Shown: piece by piece, positions 1 to 7,680 of the stretch | Position numbering within the stretch: position 1 is the first letter of the stretch | Layout: every line of letters starts with the position of its first letter | Assembly (NCBI RefSeq): GCF_947498635.1 | Contig: NZ_CANMKV010000042.1 | Location: 1 to 35,447, forward strand | DNA from: an uncultured Microbulbifer sp. | GTDB taxonomy: Bacteria > Pseudomonadota > Gammaproteobacteria > Pseudomonadales > Cellvibrionaceae | Length of the DNA stretch: 35,447 nt | Direction: 5' to 3' | Position numbers and translations under genes: made by a program | The notes under the pieces: model-generated | Database searches by the model: none | Told to the model about the DNA's origin: nothing | What the model saw: the letters and a program-made list of their open reading frames with translations, nothing else

Positions 1-47
1 ATGGCTATCTCAGCCCTGAGGCGTTTGAGGAACAACTAGTCGCTTAG
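1..47 (+). CDS. IS3-family transposase OrfB, C-terminal end only
   Basis: Frame 3 reads GYLSPEAFEEQLVA then TAG at 45-47. This is the usual end of an IS3-family OrfB (DDE integrase) protein, where a '..H..LGYLSPEAFE' ending is very common. The rest of the transposase lies outside the window. The reading is on the plus strand, running into the acetyltransferase gene that is on the minus strand. Only 14 residues are visible, so the subgroup cannot be named. Confidence 0.75.
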   Translation, partial: GYLSPEAFEEQLVA

Positions 48-77
48 TGGTGTGTCCGTCGTTGGTGGGTAGGATCA
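1..77 (+). mobile_element. Right end of an IS3-family insertion sequence
   Basis: The transposase stop is followed by a short non-coding tail that ends at about 77. Read on the minus strand, the tail starts TGATCCTACCCACCAACG, and IS3-family terminal repeats typically begin with TGA. The boundary falls exactly where the acetyltransferase protein stops resembling its family, inside the codon of its residue 108. The left end, and so the target duplication, is outside the window. Confidence 0.7.
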
Positions 78-400
78 ACGTTTTCTTTATAAACGGCCAG
101 TGTCAGATGAGGTTGTTTGGATTTCGCGTGAGAAAGTAGCTGTTTTCCTATACCCTGGCCTTGGAGATGTGGATAAACAAAGAGCGCCGCAAGTGAGTGC
201 CCGTTAAGGGAATAAAATCCAGCTATCTCCGTTTGTCTCTCATAAGTATAAGTTTCTGAGGAGGGTAAATAGATATTGCGCATGTTGTCTAATTGTGACT
301 CCCAGAATTCAGGAGAGATAAAATTGTGTGCTTCGACAGAGGCTTTCAGCCAAACATCTAAAACGGCATCTGTATCTTTTGGTTTATATTTTCTGATCAT
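44..400 (-). pseudogene. YjaB-like GNAT N-acetyltransferase, 3' end removed by an IS insertion
   Basis: This would acetylate an unknown small substrate with acetyl-CoA. The N-terminal part matches the GNAT fold of E. coli YjaB: a start like MIRKYKPKDT, 'AHNFIS' near residue 25, and the acetyl-CoA loop LQGQGIGKQLL near residues 79-89. The family normally continues after 'AVYKEN' with an 'xAVxFYxxxGF' strand and helix. Here the reading frame passes into IS3 end sequence after about residue 107 and stops at 44, so roughly 35-40 C-terminal residues are missing. AGGAAA lies about ten bases before the ATG at 400. I see the truncation directly; loss of function is inferred. Confidence 0.8.
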
Positions 401-439
401 TATCTTTATGTTTCCTGGATTTAATAGGGTCTAAATAGC

Positions 440-906
440 TCAAACCCCTGTGCTCCATGAAAAGAACACATAATTCTCGGGTGTTTGATAGATGCTATCT
501 GTCATCTCTGACTCTAAAATTAGGCCGATGCCTAAGTTCACTTCAAAAATGTCAAAGTTATCGGGAAAGTTTTCTTTTGTGGATAATTTGGCATTGACAT
601 AGATGCTCCGTTGATCTTTGTGTTTATTGTTTTATCTTCAGGTCTTTCATTGATTAGGATGTCTCTCATTCTGAAAATTATCCAGTCAATCTCGTCGTGT
701 ATGTCGCATGAGAATAAATGCTTAAACAAGTAACCATCGATTTCTCTTTTTATCCATAAATTAACAATGGATTCCGTATACTTGATCACGATTTCGATTG
801 GCACCCATTCTTCAAAAAAATGCAGCTGATAGCAATAAAGAGTGATAAATACTTCAAATTCATTAATCACCTCGCTCTTAGGTAAAATCAAAAATTGGCA
901 ATACAC
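440..906 (-). pseudogene. Unrecognised small protein gene with a one-base frameshift
   Basis: I do not recognise the family. From a GTG at 906 the first frame encodes an acidic, aromatic-rich protein (for example HFFEEWVPIEIVIKY). After 'NERPEDK' this frame drifts into low-quality sequence and stops at 538. The next frame continues well with KHKDQRSIYVNAKLSTKENF and ends FFSWSTGV at a TGA at 440-442. Adding one A to the A-run (T-run 630-633 on the plus strand) joins the two into about 155 residues. The start is also uncertain, since an in-frame stop sits just upstream of the GTG. The AT-rich composition and the IS neighbour fit an accessory gene. A sequencing error in the homopolymer is equally possible. 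Confidence 0.55.
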
Positions 907-1218
907 GTACTCTCATTAAAGGTTCGATATTCAATGCGAGTGATATCCTTGTTGGGGGTTGCAGTAATATAGGTTTTCACCAAGTCAGGGTTGGAATAAA
1001 ATGCATCTATTGATGTTTAAAATTTTACCGTTCGCGAACGGAGCTTTCTGTAGAGGTTTTTATTTTCGAACCCTTTCGCCCAAGTTGTTTAATCAAATCT
1101 ATAAGCTCCCAAAATGTATGAATGCGGCTTAAACGCTGCATCGTCAAAGTATCTCAGCAGACTTTGATGCGTAGTAACCCTGTAAATCCCAACGGATATA
1201 AAGAGCGAGCAGATAGGC
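907..1218. other. Gene-free AT-rich interval with a perfect 14-base palindrome
   Basis: No convincing reading frame is present. The only clear structure is the perfect palindrome CCGTTCGCGAACGG at 1028-1041, which could be a regulator site or a chance event. A weaker hairpin (TCAAAGT paired with ACTTTGA) lies near 1146-1169. Confidence 0.5.
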
Positions 1219-1833
1219 TTATAAAGTTTGATAATAGCTTAAAAACATAGCCGCTGTACGCTCAGCCAGGGCCTCCTGCTCGGCCTGGTTAGGTGGTCCT
1301 GAAAGTTGTAACAGCTGCGGCCAGAAGCAGCTTCCTTTAATCAAGTTGTGAATCTGTCCACTGGCAATTTCAGGATCCAGCTGTTTCAGGCGGCCATCGG
1401 CCGCAGCGGCTTTTATCCAGCGTTGTACACCGGTTTCATTGGCTTTAAATTTTTCCATTTCCTTGTGCAGAGCATCCGGCTGGTGAAAGAAGTAGTCGAA
1501 GGCCATACGGTTCAATTCAATATACTGCGGGTTGCAGATGGTTTTAATTTCCAATGCCAGCAAGGTGCGCAGTTGTGCATGTAGATCGTTGTTTGGGTTG
1601 TAGTTGCAGCCGGGAGACAGGGTTGCCTGTTGCCAGAGCTCGCCAATCAAATACATAACCAGCGCTTCCTTGCTGGCAAAGTGGTTATACACAGTCCGCT
1701 TTGACACTTGGGCGCGGGCTGACAGTTCATCCATGCTGGTACCCTGGACACCGAGTTCCTGAAAGGCCTGTTTGGCGGCATCGATAATGGCTTGGCGTTT
1801 CAGCGCGCTTCTGGTTGACATCTTTTCACTCAT
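1219..1833 (-). CDS. TetR/AcrR-family transcriptional regulator
   Basis: This is a DNA-binding repressor of about 204 residues, divergent from the RomA-like gene. The TetR helix-turn-helix is clear in the first 60 residues: AIIDAAKQAFQELGVQGTSM, then 'ARAQVSKRTVYNHFASKEAL'. The C-terminal part fits a TetR ligand-binding and dimerisation domain. I chose the ATG at 1833 (MSEKMSTRSA) rather than the longer frame from 1875, because the extra 14 residues do not look like the family and would run into the promoter region. Likely targets are its own promoter and the neighbouring romA-like gene, as is common for divergent TetR pairs. The inducer is unknown. Confidence 0.9.
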   Translation of the reverse strand: MSEKMSTRSALKRQAIIDAAKQAFQELGVQGTSMDELSARAQVSKRTVYNHFASKEALVMYLIGELWQQATLSPGCNYNPNNDLHAQLRTLLALEIKTICNPQYIELNRMAFDYFFHQPDALHKEMEKFKANETGVQRWIKAAAADGRLKQLDPEIASGQIHNLIKGSCFWPQLLQLSGPPNQAEQEALAERTAAMFLSYYQTL

Positions 1834-1933
1834 GGGACTCTCGGTATTTCTGTTTGCATCCGGGCACCTGCCCACTACCCACTAGGGGTCTCTTTCGATG
1901 AGCAATTTTACACTAACCGGTTTACTTTTTCCT

Positions 1934-1965
1934 TTGTTGTAAATACACTGTACGGTATAGTTTAC
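1934..1965 (+). promoter_or_regulatory. Promoter of the RomA-like gene with a TetR-type operator
   Basis: TTGTTG (1934-1939) and TATAGT (1956-1961) have a 16-base spacer and sit just upstream of the ATG at 1978. The imperfect palindrome GTAAA...TTTAC spans 1939-1965, with a TGTACGGTAT-like core typical of TetR-family operators. It overlaps the -10 element, so binding should repress transcription. Assignment to the adjacent TetR protein is inferred. Confidence 0.5.
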
Positions 1966-1977
1966 TTGGTGCTATCT

Positions 1978-3060
1978 ATGAAGAAGCGTTGGTACCTATT
2001 TGTAGGGGTTATTGTTATGTCGATTGGTTTCTTTAATAGCTGTGCGACTCAATCCGAGAAGTTTCAAAATACCGAAATTGACTACAGAGCCGGAATGGGA
2101 AAGGTTGTGGAGATGCTCAATGCCTATATCCGCACCGAGAGAGCTGCACCGGTACCGAAAGTGCCAATTCCCTTGCAATCCCTCACTGGGAAAGTACTTG
2201 CTGACAATGAGGGGCGGCCCACTGTTTATCGCTTGGGTCACTCATCGGTATTGATCCATCTTGATGGAGACTATGTGCTTACTGACCCGGTATTCAGTGA
2301 GCGCGCTTCGCCGTTTCAGTGGATGGGGCCGAAACGTTTCCATCCACTGCCACTGTCCCTGCAGGACCTGCCTGCATTGAAAGCGGTGATAATCAGCCAC
2401 GATCACTACGATCATCTGGATAAGGCCAGCGTGCGCACCCTGGATGAAAAAGTGGAGCGCTTTATCGTCCCCACCGGCGTCGGCAGACATCTACAGAGCT
2501 GGGGGGTGGACGCGGGCAAAATTACCGAGCTTGCCTGGTGGCAGTCCTTCTCATTGGGCAGTTTGCAATTTACCGCAACTCCGGCCCAGCATTTTTCCGG
2601 ACGTGGTCTTGCCGACCGGGATAAGACCCTTTGGGCCAGTTGGGTAATTGGTGGGCGCGATGCGCGAATTTTCTTTAGTGGTGATAGTGGTTATTTCGGT
2701 GGCTTTCGAGAAATCGGTGAGCGCTACGGTCCCTTTGATCTGACCCTGATTGAAACGGGTGCTTATAACGATTTGTGGAGTGAAATCCACATGCAGCCGG
2801 AGGAGAGTGTGCAGGCACATTTGGACTTGCGCGGTCGGGCGATGATACCAATCCATAACAGCACTTTTGACCTTGCTTTGCACGATTGGTTTGAGCCTCT
2901 GGAGCGAGTGCAGGCTGCCGCCGAAAGCCAAGGCGTGACATTACTGACACCAATTGTTGGCGCTCCGGTGAATGTGGTAACGCCACTGGCAACCCGAACC
3001 TGGTGGCGGGAGATGGTTACCGGTGATTCTGGTGAGCTGTCCGTCGAACCCTCGTTGTGA
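1978..3060 (+). CDS. RomA-like metallo-beta-lactamase-fold lipoprotein
   Basis: This is a predicted zinc-dependent hydrolase of about 360 residues in the UlaG/RomA/NAPE-PLD-like branch of the MBL superfamily. The metal motif HxHxDH is seen in 'SHDHYDHLDK', further ligands in 'FSGDSGY' (Asp) and 'PIHNSTF' (His), and the family signatures 'RLGHSSVLI' and 'TDPVFSERASP' are present. The N-terminus is a signal sequence ending GFFNSC, so Cys22 may be lipidated and the protein anchored in the envelope. I chose the ATG at 1978 over the TTG at 1966. RomA of Enterobacter is known for altering outer-membrane porin levels when overexpressed, but the substrate here is unknown. Control by the divergent TetR is likely. 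Confidence 0.85.
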   Translation: MKKRWYLFVGVIVMSIGFFNSCATQSEKFQNTEIDYRAGMGKVVEMLNAYIRTERAAPVPKVPIPLQSLTGKVLADNEGRPTVYRLGHSSVLIHLDGDYVLTDPVFSERASPFQWMGPKRFHPLPLSLQDLPALKAVIISHDHYDHLDKASVRTLDEKVERFIVPTGVGRHLQSWGVDAGKITELAWWQSFSLGSLQFTATPAQHFSGRGLADRDKTLWASWVIGGRDARIFFSGDSGYFGGFREIGERYGPFDLTLIETGAYNDLWSEIHMQPEESVQAHLDLRGRAMIPIHNSTFDLALHDWFEPLERVQAAAESQGVTLLTPIVGAPVNVVTPLATRTWWREMVTGDSGELSVEPSL

Positions 3061-3349
3061 CCGAAGTAATGATTTGATCAACGGGTAAGGGCGAAGCTAT
3101 CGCTTGAAAATAGGTGAGATGGAAAGAGTTCTGGTACGTTTGTCAGTGGATTTAAAGGAAAAATACTACTGGCATATACGCCAATAATTATGCGGAGATC
3201 TAGCGTGCAGTATTTATTACTCAAGTAAGGAAGGCGCTATTTTATTTTTTGAATCGATGAAAGTGATTGGTATTAAGGCACTGTGCAAATCACTTTGAGC
3301 CAATAAATAGTTAGCGTTAAGTGTTAGCAAAGAAGGGCCGTTCTTTACA

Positions 3350-4087
3350 TTAAAACCAGGCGCGGAAGCCCAAAGCCCAGACAGTTAGGCCCACATCTTC
3401 GCCTTCTTCCCTGGCGAAATCTGCAGAATTTCCTATTTCCCTAGAATAGTGTACGCCGGCATAGGGAGAAAATTTCGGGGAAACTTTATAGAACAGACGT
3501 ATTCCTAATTCTAACTCTGACAAACCCGATCCGGTGCCAATCTCTTCGTCATTTTGCCCGAAAAAATTCAGTTCACATCGGGGAACCAAGCTCCATTTTT
3601 CCTCGATCTTTAGATCGTATTCTCCTTCAATCCTCAGGGCGGTACTGCCACTTTTGCCGACAAAAAAAACGACATCCAATTCTAATGAGTAAGGTGTTTC
3701 TCCGACTATGCCAATAAGACCCCAGTTGCGGCTGTTGCTTTCCAGTTGGAAGTCGTGGCGAATACCAGCGATCAAGTTCCAGTTCGCGGTGATGGCGCGG
3801 CTGTAGAAACCCCATAATTCCTTTCTTTCCACCTCCCCGGCGGTACGTTCGAAATCTACTTCGATGCCCACTTTATTGACATCGCCCCCATAGGTAAAAT
3901 CTCCTTCGATTTCCGCGCCGTTTTGGCCACGTAGTTCAAAATAATCGAGGCTGACTTTTGCTACGGGTTTTTCCCCTCCACTGCGAAATTGGATGCTGTG
4001 GTGTAGGGGCCCTTGCTGCTGAGCATAAATCGCCGTACTCAGGAGGCAAAGTGCGATGGTTAAAGTGCAGGAAAATAATTTAAACAA
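3350..4087 (-). CDS. copB: CopB-type outer-membrane copper resistance protein
   Basis: This is the partner of CopA in Pco/Cop systems and a predicted outer-membrane beta-barrel of about 245 residues. After a signal peptide (LFKLFSCTLTIALCLLSTAIYA) come family segments such as VSLDYFELRGQNGAEIEGDF, 'DFERTAGEVERKELWGFYSR' and 'GIRHDF', ending with the barrel strand GLTVWALGFRAWF. I place the start at TTG 4087 with GAGAGG as ribosome binding site. An upstream extension in the same frame lacks signal-peptide character. The gene overlaps the end of copA by 8 bases, implying translational coupling. Unlike classical PcoB/CopB, the N-terminal Met/His-rich copper-binding repeats are absent, which matches the depleted copper sites of its CopA partner. 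Confidence 0.88.
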   Translation of the reverse strand: MFKLFSCTLTIALCLLSTAIYAQQQGPLHHSIQFRSGGEKPVAKVSLDYFELRGQNGAEIEGDFTYGGDVNKVGIEVDFERTAGEVERKELWGFYSRAITANWNLIAGIRHDFQLESNSRNWGLIGIVGETPYSLELDVVFFVGKSGSTALRIEGEYDLKIEEKWSLVPRCELNFFGQNDEEIGTGSGLSELELGIRLFYKVSPKFSPYAGVHYSREIGNSADFAREEGEDVGLTVWALGFRAWF

Positions 4088-5807
4088 TACGCACCTCTCG
4101 ACACATTCCCTGTGTGCGATACAACATCTGGCTTTGCAGTGCCCAGCGCCCATAGGTATCAGCACTGACCAGATAACTGATTTTGGCGCTGGGTTGCACT
4201 AGAACGGTATGCTTGCGCGGCAAATAGGTTCCGTCCCCCGTCTCCAGCTCGCTCCAGAAACCGTGTAGATGCATCGGCTGGATAAGCAGGGTGTCGTTTA
4301 CCAGGGTGATGCGCAGGCGTTCGCCGTGATTAAAAACCAGGGGGTAGGCATCTTTGAATTTAATGCCGTCGATAGACCACATATAGCGGTCTTGGTTGCC
4401 GGTTAGGTGAAGCTGTAATTCTCTCTGGGGTTGGCGCTGGTCGGTTGTGGGTGTGAGGCTACGCAGGTCGGCGTAGGTGAGTACGCGGCGGTTGTGGCGT
4501 CGCCGGTGTAGGCGCAGGCCCACCCCCGGATCATTTAAGCCACTCGCGGGTGCTTGTGCGCGGGTTGCTACGGCAAAACTTTTTTCACTGGATGGATGGG
4601 CGATAGGGCTGTTACTACCCAGCCCTGCGGGAGCGAGTCTCGCCATAGATTCTTCGTCAGAGTCCGGCGTGGAATTGGCATTGGTCAGGCCCAGGTCACG
4701 TTTGCCCAGCACCGGGATTGGGTCCATAGGGGGCACTTCGGCGGTGAGCCCTGCCTGTGGGGTTAGGGTGCCACTGGCGTAGCCGCTGCGGTCGATAGCT
4801 TGCGCAAATACGGTGTAAGGTCTGTCGCCGCTGGGGCGCACTACGACATCGTAAGTCTCGCCGGTGCCGAGCCGAAATTCATCCACCCGCAGCGGCTGGA
4901 TATTTTGGCCGTCGGCCGCGACGACGGTCATGGCCAAGTCGGGAATACGCAGGTCGAACAGGGTCATGGCGGAGGCGTTGATAAAACGCAGCCGCACGGT
5001 TTCTCCGGGCTTGAACAGAGCGGTCCAGTTGTCTTCGGGGGTCTGCCCGTTGAGTAAAAAGGTATATCCGCTGACATCGGAGACAGTGCGGTCGGATTGA
5101 CTGAGCAAATTCCAGCGGTGCCGCTCGCGCAAGGTCTGCTCGATGCCTTTGGCGCGCACTTCGCGCCAAAGATCGGTGACAGTGCGCTGATGGCGGCGAC
5201 CGTAGTAGTGGCCGTCTTTTTTCAGGTTGGCGTAAATAGTGGTGGGACGTTCATCGCTCCAGTCCGACAGTAGCACCACATAGTCCCGGTCGCTGGTGAT
5301 AGGGTCCGCTTCGGCCGGGTCGATGACGATGGCACCGTAGAGTCCCTGTTGCTGCTGAAAGCCCCAGGCGCTTTGATACCAGTAGGTGCCACTCTGTTGC
5401 ACCTTAAAGCGGTAGCGGAAGCGTTGGCCGGGCAGAATACCGGCAAAACTGATGCCGGGTATGCCGTTCATGGTGCTCGGCAGTTTGATACCGTGCCAAT
5501 GAATTGCGCTGCCTGTGGGGAGCGGATTGTGGATATCCAGGGTGATAGTCCGGCCCTCTTTCCAGCGCAAAATGGGGCCGGGAGTGGCGCCATTGATGGC
5601 TAGGGCCGTGCCGGGAAGACCGGAGACATTGACCGGGCGATAGCCCAGTGTCAGGTCAAAGCGGTCGCCTATAAGCGTCGCCGGTGGAGGCACCCTCGCC
5701 CTGGCGGGGGGGGGGAAGCCGGGCAGACCCAGGAGGGCCATGCCGGCACTGATTCCGGTCACAAAGGTGCGGCGCGTCAGCGCGTCGCACCCGTGGGATT
5801 TTGTCAT
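4080..5807 (-). CDS. copA: CopA-type multicopper oxidase homologue lacking most copper ligands
   Basis: By sequence this is a periplasmic Pco/CopA cupredoxin-type protein of 575 residues with a Tat signal (TRRTFVTG at 11-18). The fold signatures are well kept: 'IHWHGIKLP' (His103, His105), 'QSGTYWY', 'VSGYTFLLNGQTPEDNW', 'KVLTYADL'-like 'RVLTYADL', and 'PMHLHGFWSELE' (His513, His515). The catalytic ligands are not: the usual YWYHSHS is YWYQSAW (145-148), the HPxHLHG first His is Gln510, and the WAYHCHLLYHM block is WALQSQMLYRTQ (558-560 Gln-Ser-Gln, Arg564). Thus the type 1 Cys and both its His ligands and four of six type 3 His ligands are gone, while the type 2 pair (103, 513) remains. The Met-rich MDHxxM insert is also missing. 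It is probably not an oxidase. It could bind one copper ion or act as a structural or carrier protein. Confidence 0.9.
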   Translation of the reverse strand: MTKSHGCDALTRRTFVTGISAGMALLGLPGFPPPARARVPPPATLIGDRFDLTLGYRPVNVSGLPGTALAINGATPGPILRWKEGRTITLDIHNPLPTGSAIHWHGIKLPSTMNGIPGISFAGILPGQRFRYRFKVQQSGTYWYQSAWGFQQQQGLYGAIVIDPAEADPITSDRDYVVLLSDWSDERPTTIYANLKKDGHYYGRRHQRTVTDLWREVRAKGIEQTLRERHRWNLLSQSDRTVSDVSGYTFLLNGQTPEDNWTALFKPGETVRLRFINASAMTLFDLRIPDLAMTVVAADGQNIQPLRVDEFRLGTGETYDVVVRPSGDRPYTVFAQAIDRSGYASGTLTPQAGLTAEVPPMDPIPVLGKRDLGLTNANSTPDSDEESMARLAPAGLGSNSPIAHPSSEKSFAVATRAQAPASGLNDPGVGLRLHRRRHNRRVLTYADLRSLTPTTDQRQPQRELQLHLTGNQDRYMWSIDGIKFKDAYPLVFNHGERLRITLVNDTLLIQPMHLHGFWSELETGDGTYLPRKHTVLVQPSAKISYLVSADTYGRWALQSQMLYRTQGMCREVRIV

Positions 5808-5816
5808 CGACAGTCC

Positions 5817-6299
5817 TCAGAACTGTTCTCCGGCTGCGTCGATCTGTGCATACACCACACTGCTGCCGTCCTCGTTTAGCTGCATTACCTGGTAGGGGGT
5901 AAAGCGGTCGTCCACTTCCATGCCGGGGCTGCCCAGTGGCATACCGGGCACGGCCAGCCCGTAGGCACCCCGCGGTGGATTCTGTAAAAAGCGCTGAATC
6001 AATTTAGCGGGTACATGCCCTTCGAAAACATAGCCCTCTCTGGACACACTGGTGTGGCAAGACTGGTAGCGGGGTTCAATTCTGTGCTGCTTTTTGACGC
6101 CGTTGAGATCATCGACATCCTTTGCCACCACATCGAAGCCGTTGTCCCGGGCGTGGTCTACCCACACCTTGCAACAGCCACAGGTGGCAGATTTGTAAGT
6201 GGTGAGACTCTGCGCCGGAGATTTGTCCGGTTCGGCACAGGCGCTCAACGCTAGCGCGGTCAAAAGTGTGGCAATGGCAGCCATTAAAGAGCGGTTCAT
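5817..6299 (-). CDS. DUF411-family metal-binding lipoprotein
   Basis: This is a small periplasmic protein of about 160 residues. DUF411 proteins are common in copper and heavy-metal clusters and are thought to bind metal through a Cys motif. I see TTYKSATCGCCKVWVDHAR, with the CxCC motif, followed by 'CHTSV' and the family ending 'GLAVPGMPLGSPGME'. The lipobox LALSAC indicates outer- or inner-membrane anchoring. I chose the ATG at 6299 (MNRSLMAA) because it gives a proper signal sequence; the frame also allows 6320. The stop lies 9 bases before the copA start, so the two are very likely co-transcribed. Delivery of copper to the CopA homologue is a reasonable but unproven role. Confidence 0.9.
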   Translation of the reverse strand: MNRSLMAAIATLLTALALSACAEPDKSPAQSLTTYKSATCGCCKVWVDHARDNGFDVVAKDVDDLNGVKKQHRIEPRYQSCHTSVSREGYVFEGHVPAKLIQRFLQNPPRGAYGLAVPGMPLGSPGMEVDDRFTPYQVMQLNEDGSSVVYAQIDAAGEQF

Positions 6300-6413
6300 G
6301 GGATAACTCCTGTCGTTCAAAAATAATCGTTGCGCGAACCAAATGGCGCGGGTGCGCTTGGTCTCGGGCAGGCGAAAAAGGTCTAATCAGAATTTTGCGG
6401 TTGGATCTTGAGG

Positions 6414-6758
6414 TCAGCGAAGGATGGGAGGTCGCAGGGTATTTTCCGGGTCGGGGGCGGGGGTAAATACCGAATAAGCGGTTGCCTCGGGGGGCGAGCG
6501 GGTGAAGTTGGGTTTGCTCTCCGAGACTGCGGCGAGGCTATTGTTCAGTCCAGGACAACAGCTGCATTCGATTCCGCAGTCGCCGCTGTGTTCGCTGCGG
6601 CAGTCAGCGGGCTGATCGGATGCGCAGTGGCTTTGTTCGCCGTTTGTCATACTCTGCGGCGCTATGTCGGCGGGCTCCGCACAGGGCACGGCCGATGCCA
6701 GGCCGGCGAAGGCCAGCAGCAAAATGAGCAGCAATGTGCGAAAGGAGCCGTTGCGCAT
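6414..6758 (-). CDS. Small Cys-rich secreted metal-binding protein (CopL/CzcI-like)
   Basis: This protein of about 114 residues has a signal peptide (MRNGSFRTLLLILLLAFAGL, cleavage near ASA) and a Cys/His-rich middle containing 'PCAEPAD', 'SHCASDQPADCRSEHSGDC' and 'ECSCCPG'. Such proteins head copper or cobalt-zinc-cadmium operons; CopL of Xanthomonas is needed for copper-induced copAB expression. Placement upstream of DUF411-copA-copB supports a copper-sensing or buffering role. The ATG at 6758 was chosen because upstream residues are not signal-like. The C-terminal third is Pro/Thr-rich and poorly conserved in appearance. The family is variable, so the exact name is uncertain. Confidence 0.7.
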   Translation of the reverse strand: MRNGSFRTLLLILLLAFAGLASAVPCAEPADIAPQSMTNGEQSHCASDQPADCRSEHSGDCGIECSCCPGLNNSLAAVSESKPNFTRSPPEATAYSVFTPAPDPENTLRPPILR

Positions 6759-6869
6759 AACGTGAGTCAGAAGCAGTTCGCTAGGCAGTGTATGTGCGGT
6801 CTGCAGAGGGCGCAAGCGGTCAGGGCGGGAGGACAGGGAGCATTCCACTCCCCGCGCAATCCGGTCGAA

Positions 6870-7667
6870 TCAGGATTTCCCCAGAGGCAATCGGTAATCC
6901 TGGTGGCGCAGCAGGTCCGGGCCGCACTCCAGGCGCTCCAGCCAGCCGAGGAAGCGCTCCTTGACTTCCGCAGAGGCAAAGTATCCGCCGTGTTGGGGTA
7001 CGATCATGGCGGGGTTCAGCTCCCGAACCATTTTTACCCACAGGCGGCAGGCCCAGTTGCCGCCCATATAGCGCTGGTGGAAGCCCTCCATGGAGGGAAT
7101 GTGCGTGTCGAAATCGTTCACTTCACCCTCTTCGCCGCCGAGGGAGGCGCCCACATCGCCGGAAAACAGGATACGGCTGATCGGGTCGTAAAAGCTGAAA
7201 TTACCGCAGGAGTGCATAAAGTGCGCGGGCAGGGCCCAGATCTCGCTGCCGGCAAAGGGCAGAATTTCCCCCTTGTCACTGAGGGGAATGATACGCTCTT
7301 GCCACCGTTCGCTGCCGGCGCGCGAGGCCACAAATCCAGACACGAGATGTGGCAAAAAGCGCGACCACAGTTTGGATACCGCCACTTTGCAGCGTGAGTG
7401 CAGCATCCAGCGGGGCAGGGAGGCGATGATGTCCGGATCCTGGTGCGAAGCCAGGATATATTCCAAATCACTCAGATTGAGATGGCGGCTGAGTTCGATG
7501 GTCAGGGGCGTATAAGTGAGATCGCCACCTGGATCAATTAACGCACCCTTGGTACCGCGGCGTATCACAAACTGGTTGGCCTGTACGCCGTCGCTGCCGT
7601 TCTGCTCCTCGACCAGATCGCAGAAGCGTGCAACCAGGTGGGGGCCTTGCTCAAATAAGATGTCCAC
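6870..7667 (-). CDS. Oxygen-binding di-iron (ODP/FprA-like) MBL-fold protein without flavodoxin domain
   Basis: This 265-residue stand-alone metallo-beta-lactamase-fold protein resembles the di-iron domain of flavodiiron proteins, which reduce O2 or NO. Ligand-type positions are visible: His75-x-Asp77-x-Asp79 in 'SHQDPDI', His152 in 'MHSCGNF', Asp171 in 'LFSGDVGASLG' and a late His in 'VPQHGGYF'. The canonical HxExDH is altered, with Asp for Glu and Ile for the last His, as in other short ODP proteins. It starts 13 bases after the pseudoazurin stop, so both should be expressed together from the FNR-box promoter. A sensor or scavenger of O2 or NO is the likely role. No electron-transfer domain is fused, so a separate reductase would be needed. 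Confidence 0.85.
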   Translation of the reverse strand: MDILFEQGPHLVARFCDLVEEQNGSDGVQANQFVIRRGTKGALIDPGGDLTYTPLTIELSRHLNLSDLEYILASHQDPDIIASLPRWMLHSRCKVAVSKLWSRFLPHLVSGFVASRAGSERWQERIIPLSDKGEILPFAGSEIWALPAHFMHSCGNFSFYDPISRILFSGDVGASLGGEEGEVNDFDTHIPSMEGFHQRYMGGNWACRLWVKMVRELNPAMIVPQHGGYFASAEVKERFLGWLERLECGPDLLRHQDYRLPLGKS

Positions 7668-7680
7668 GCCGCGGCTCCTC

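Noticed and set aside
1..1218. Integron cassette array (GNAT gene and small unknown gene are typical cassettes)
   Set aside because: No convincing attC core sites (GTTRRRY / RYYYAAC pairs) were found around the genes; the IS end explains the left boundary.
3328..3345. AAAGAA-GGGCCG-TTCTTT as a terminator after copB
   Set aside because: The stem has a central mismatch and is mostly A-T with no T-tract on the relevant strand.
6408..7397. Long plus-strand open frame (329 codons) opposite the CopL-like and ODP-like genes
   Set aside because: It is antisense to two well-supported genes, is full of Gln/Gly/Ala runs typical of a GC-rich shadow frame, and shows no domain.
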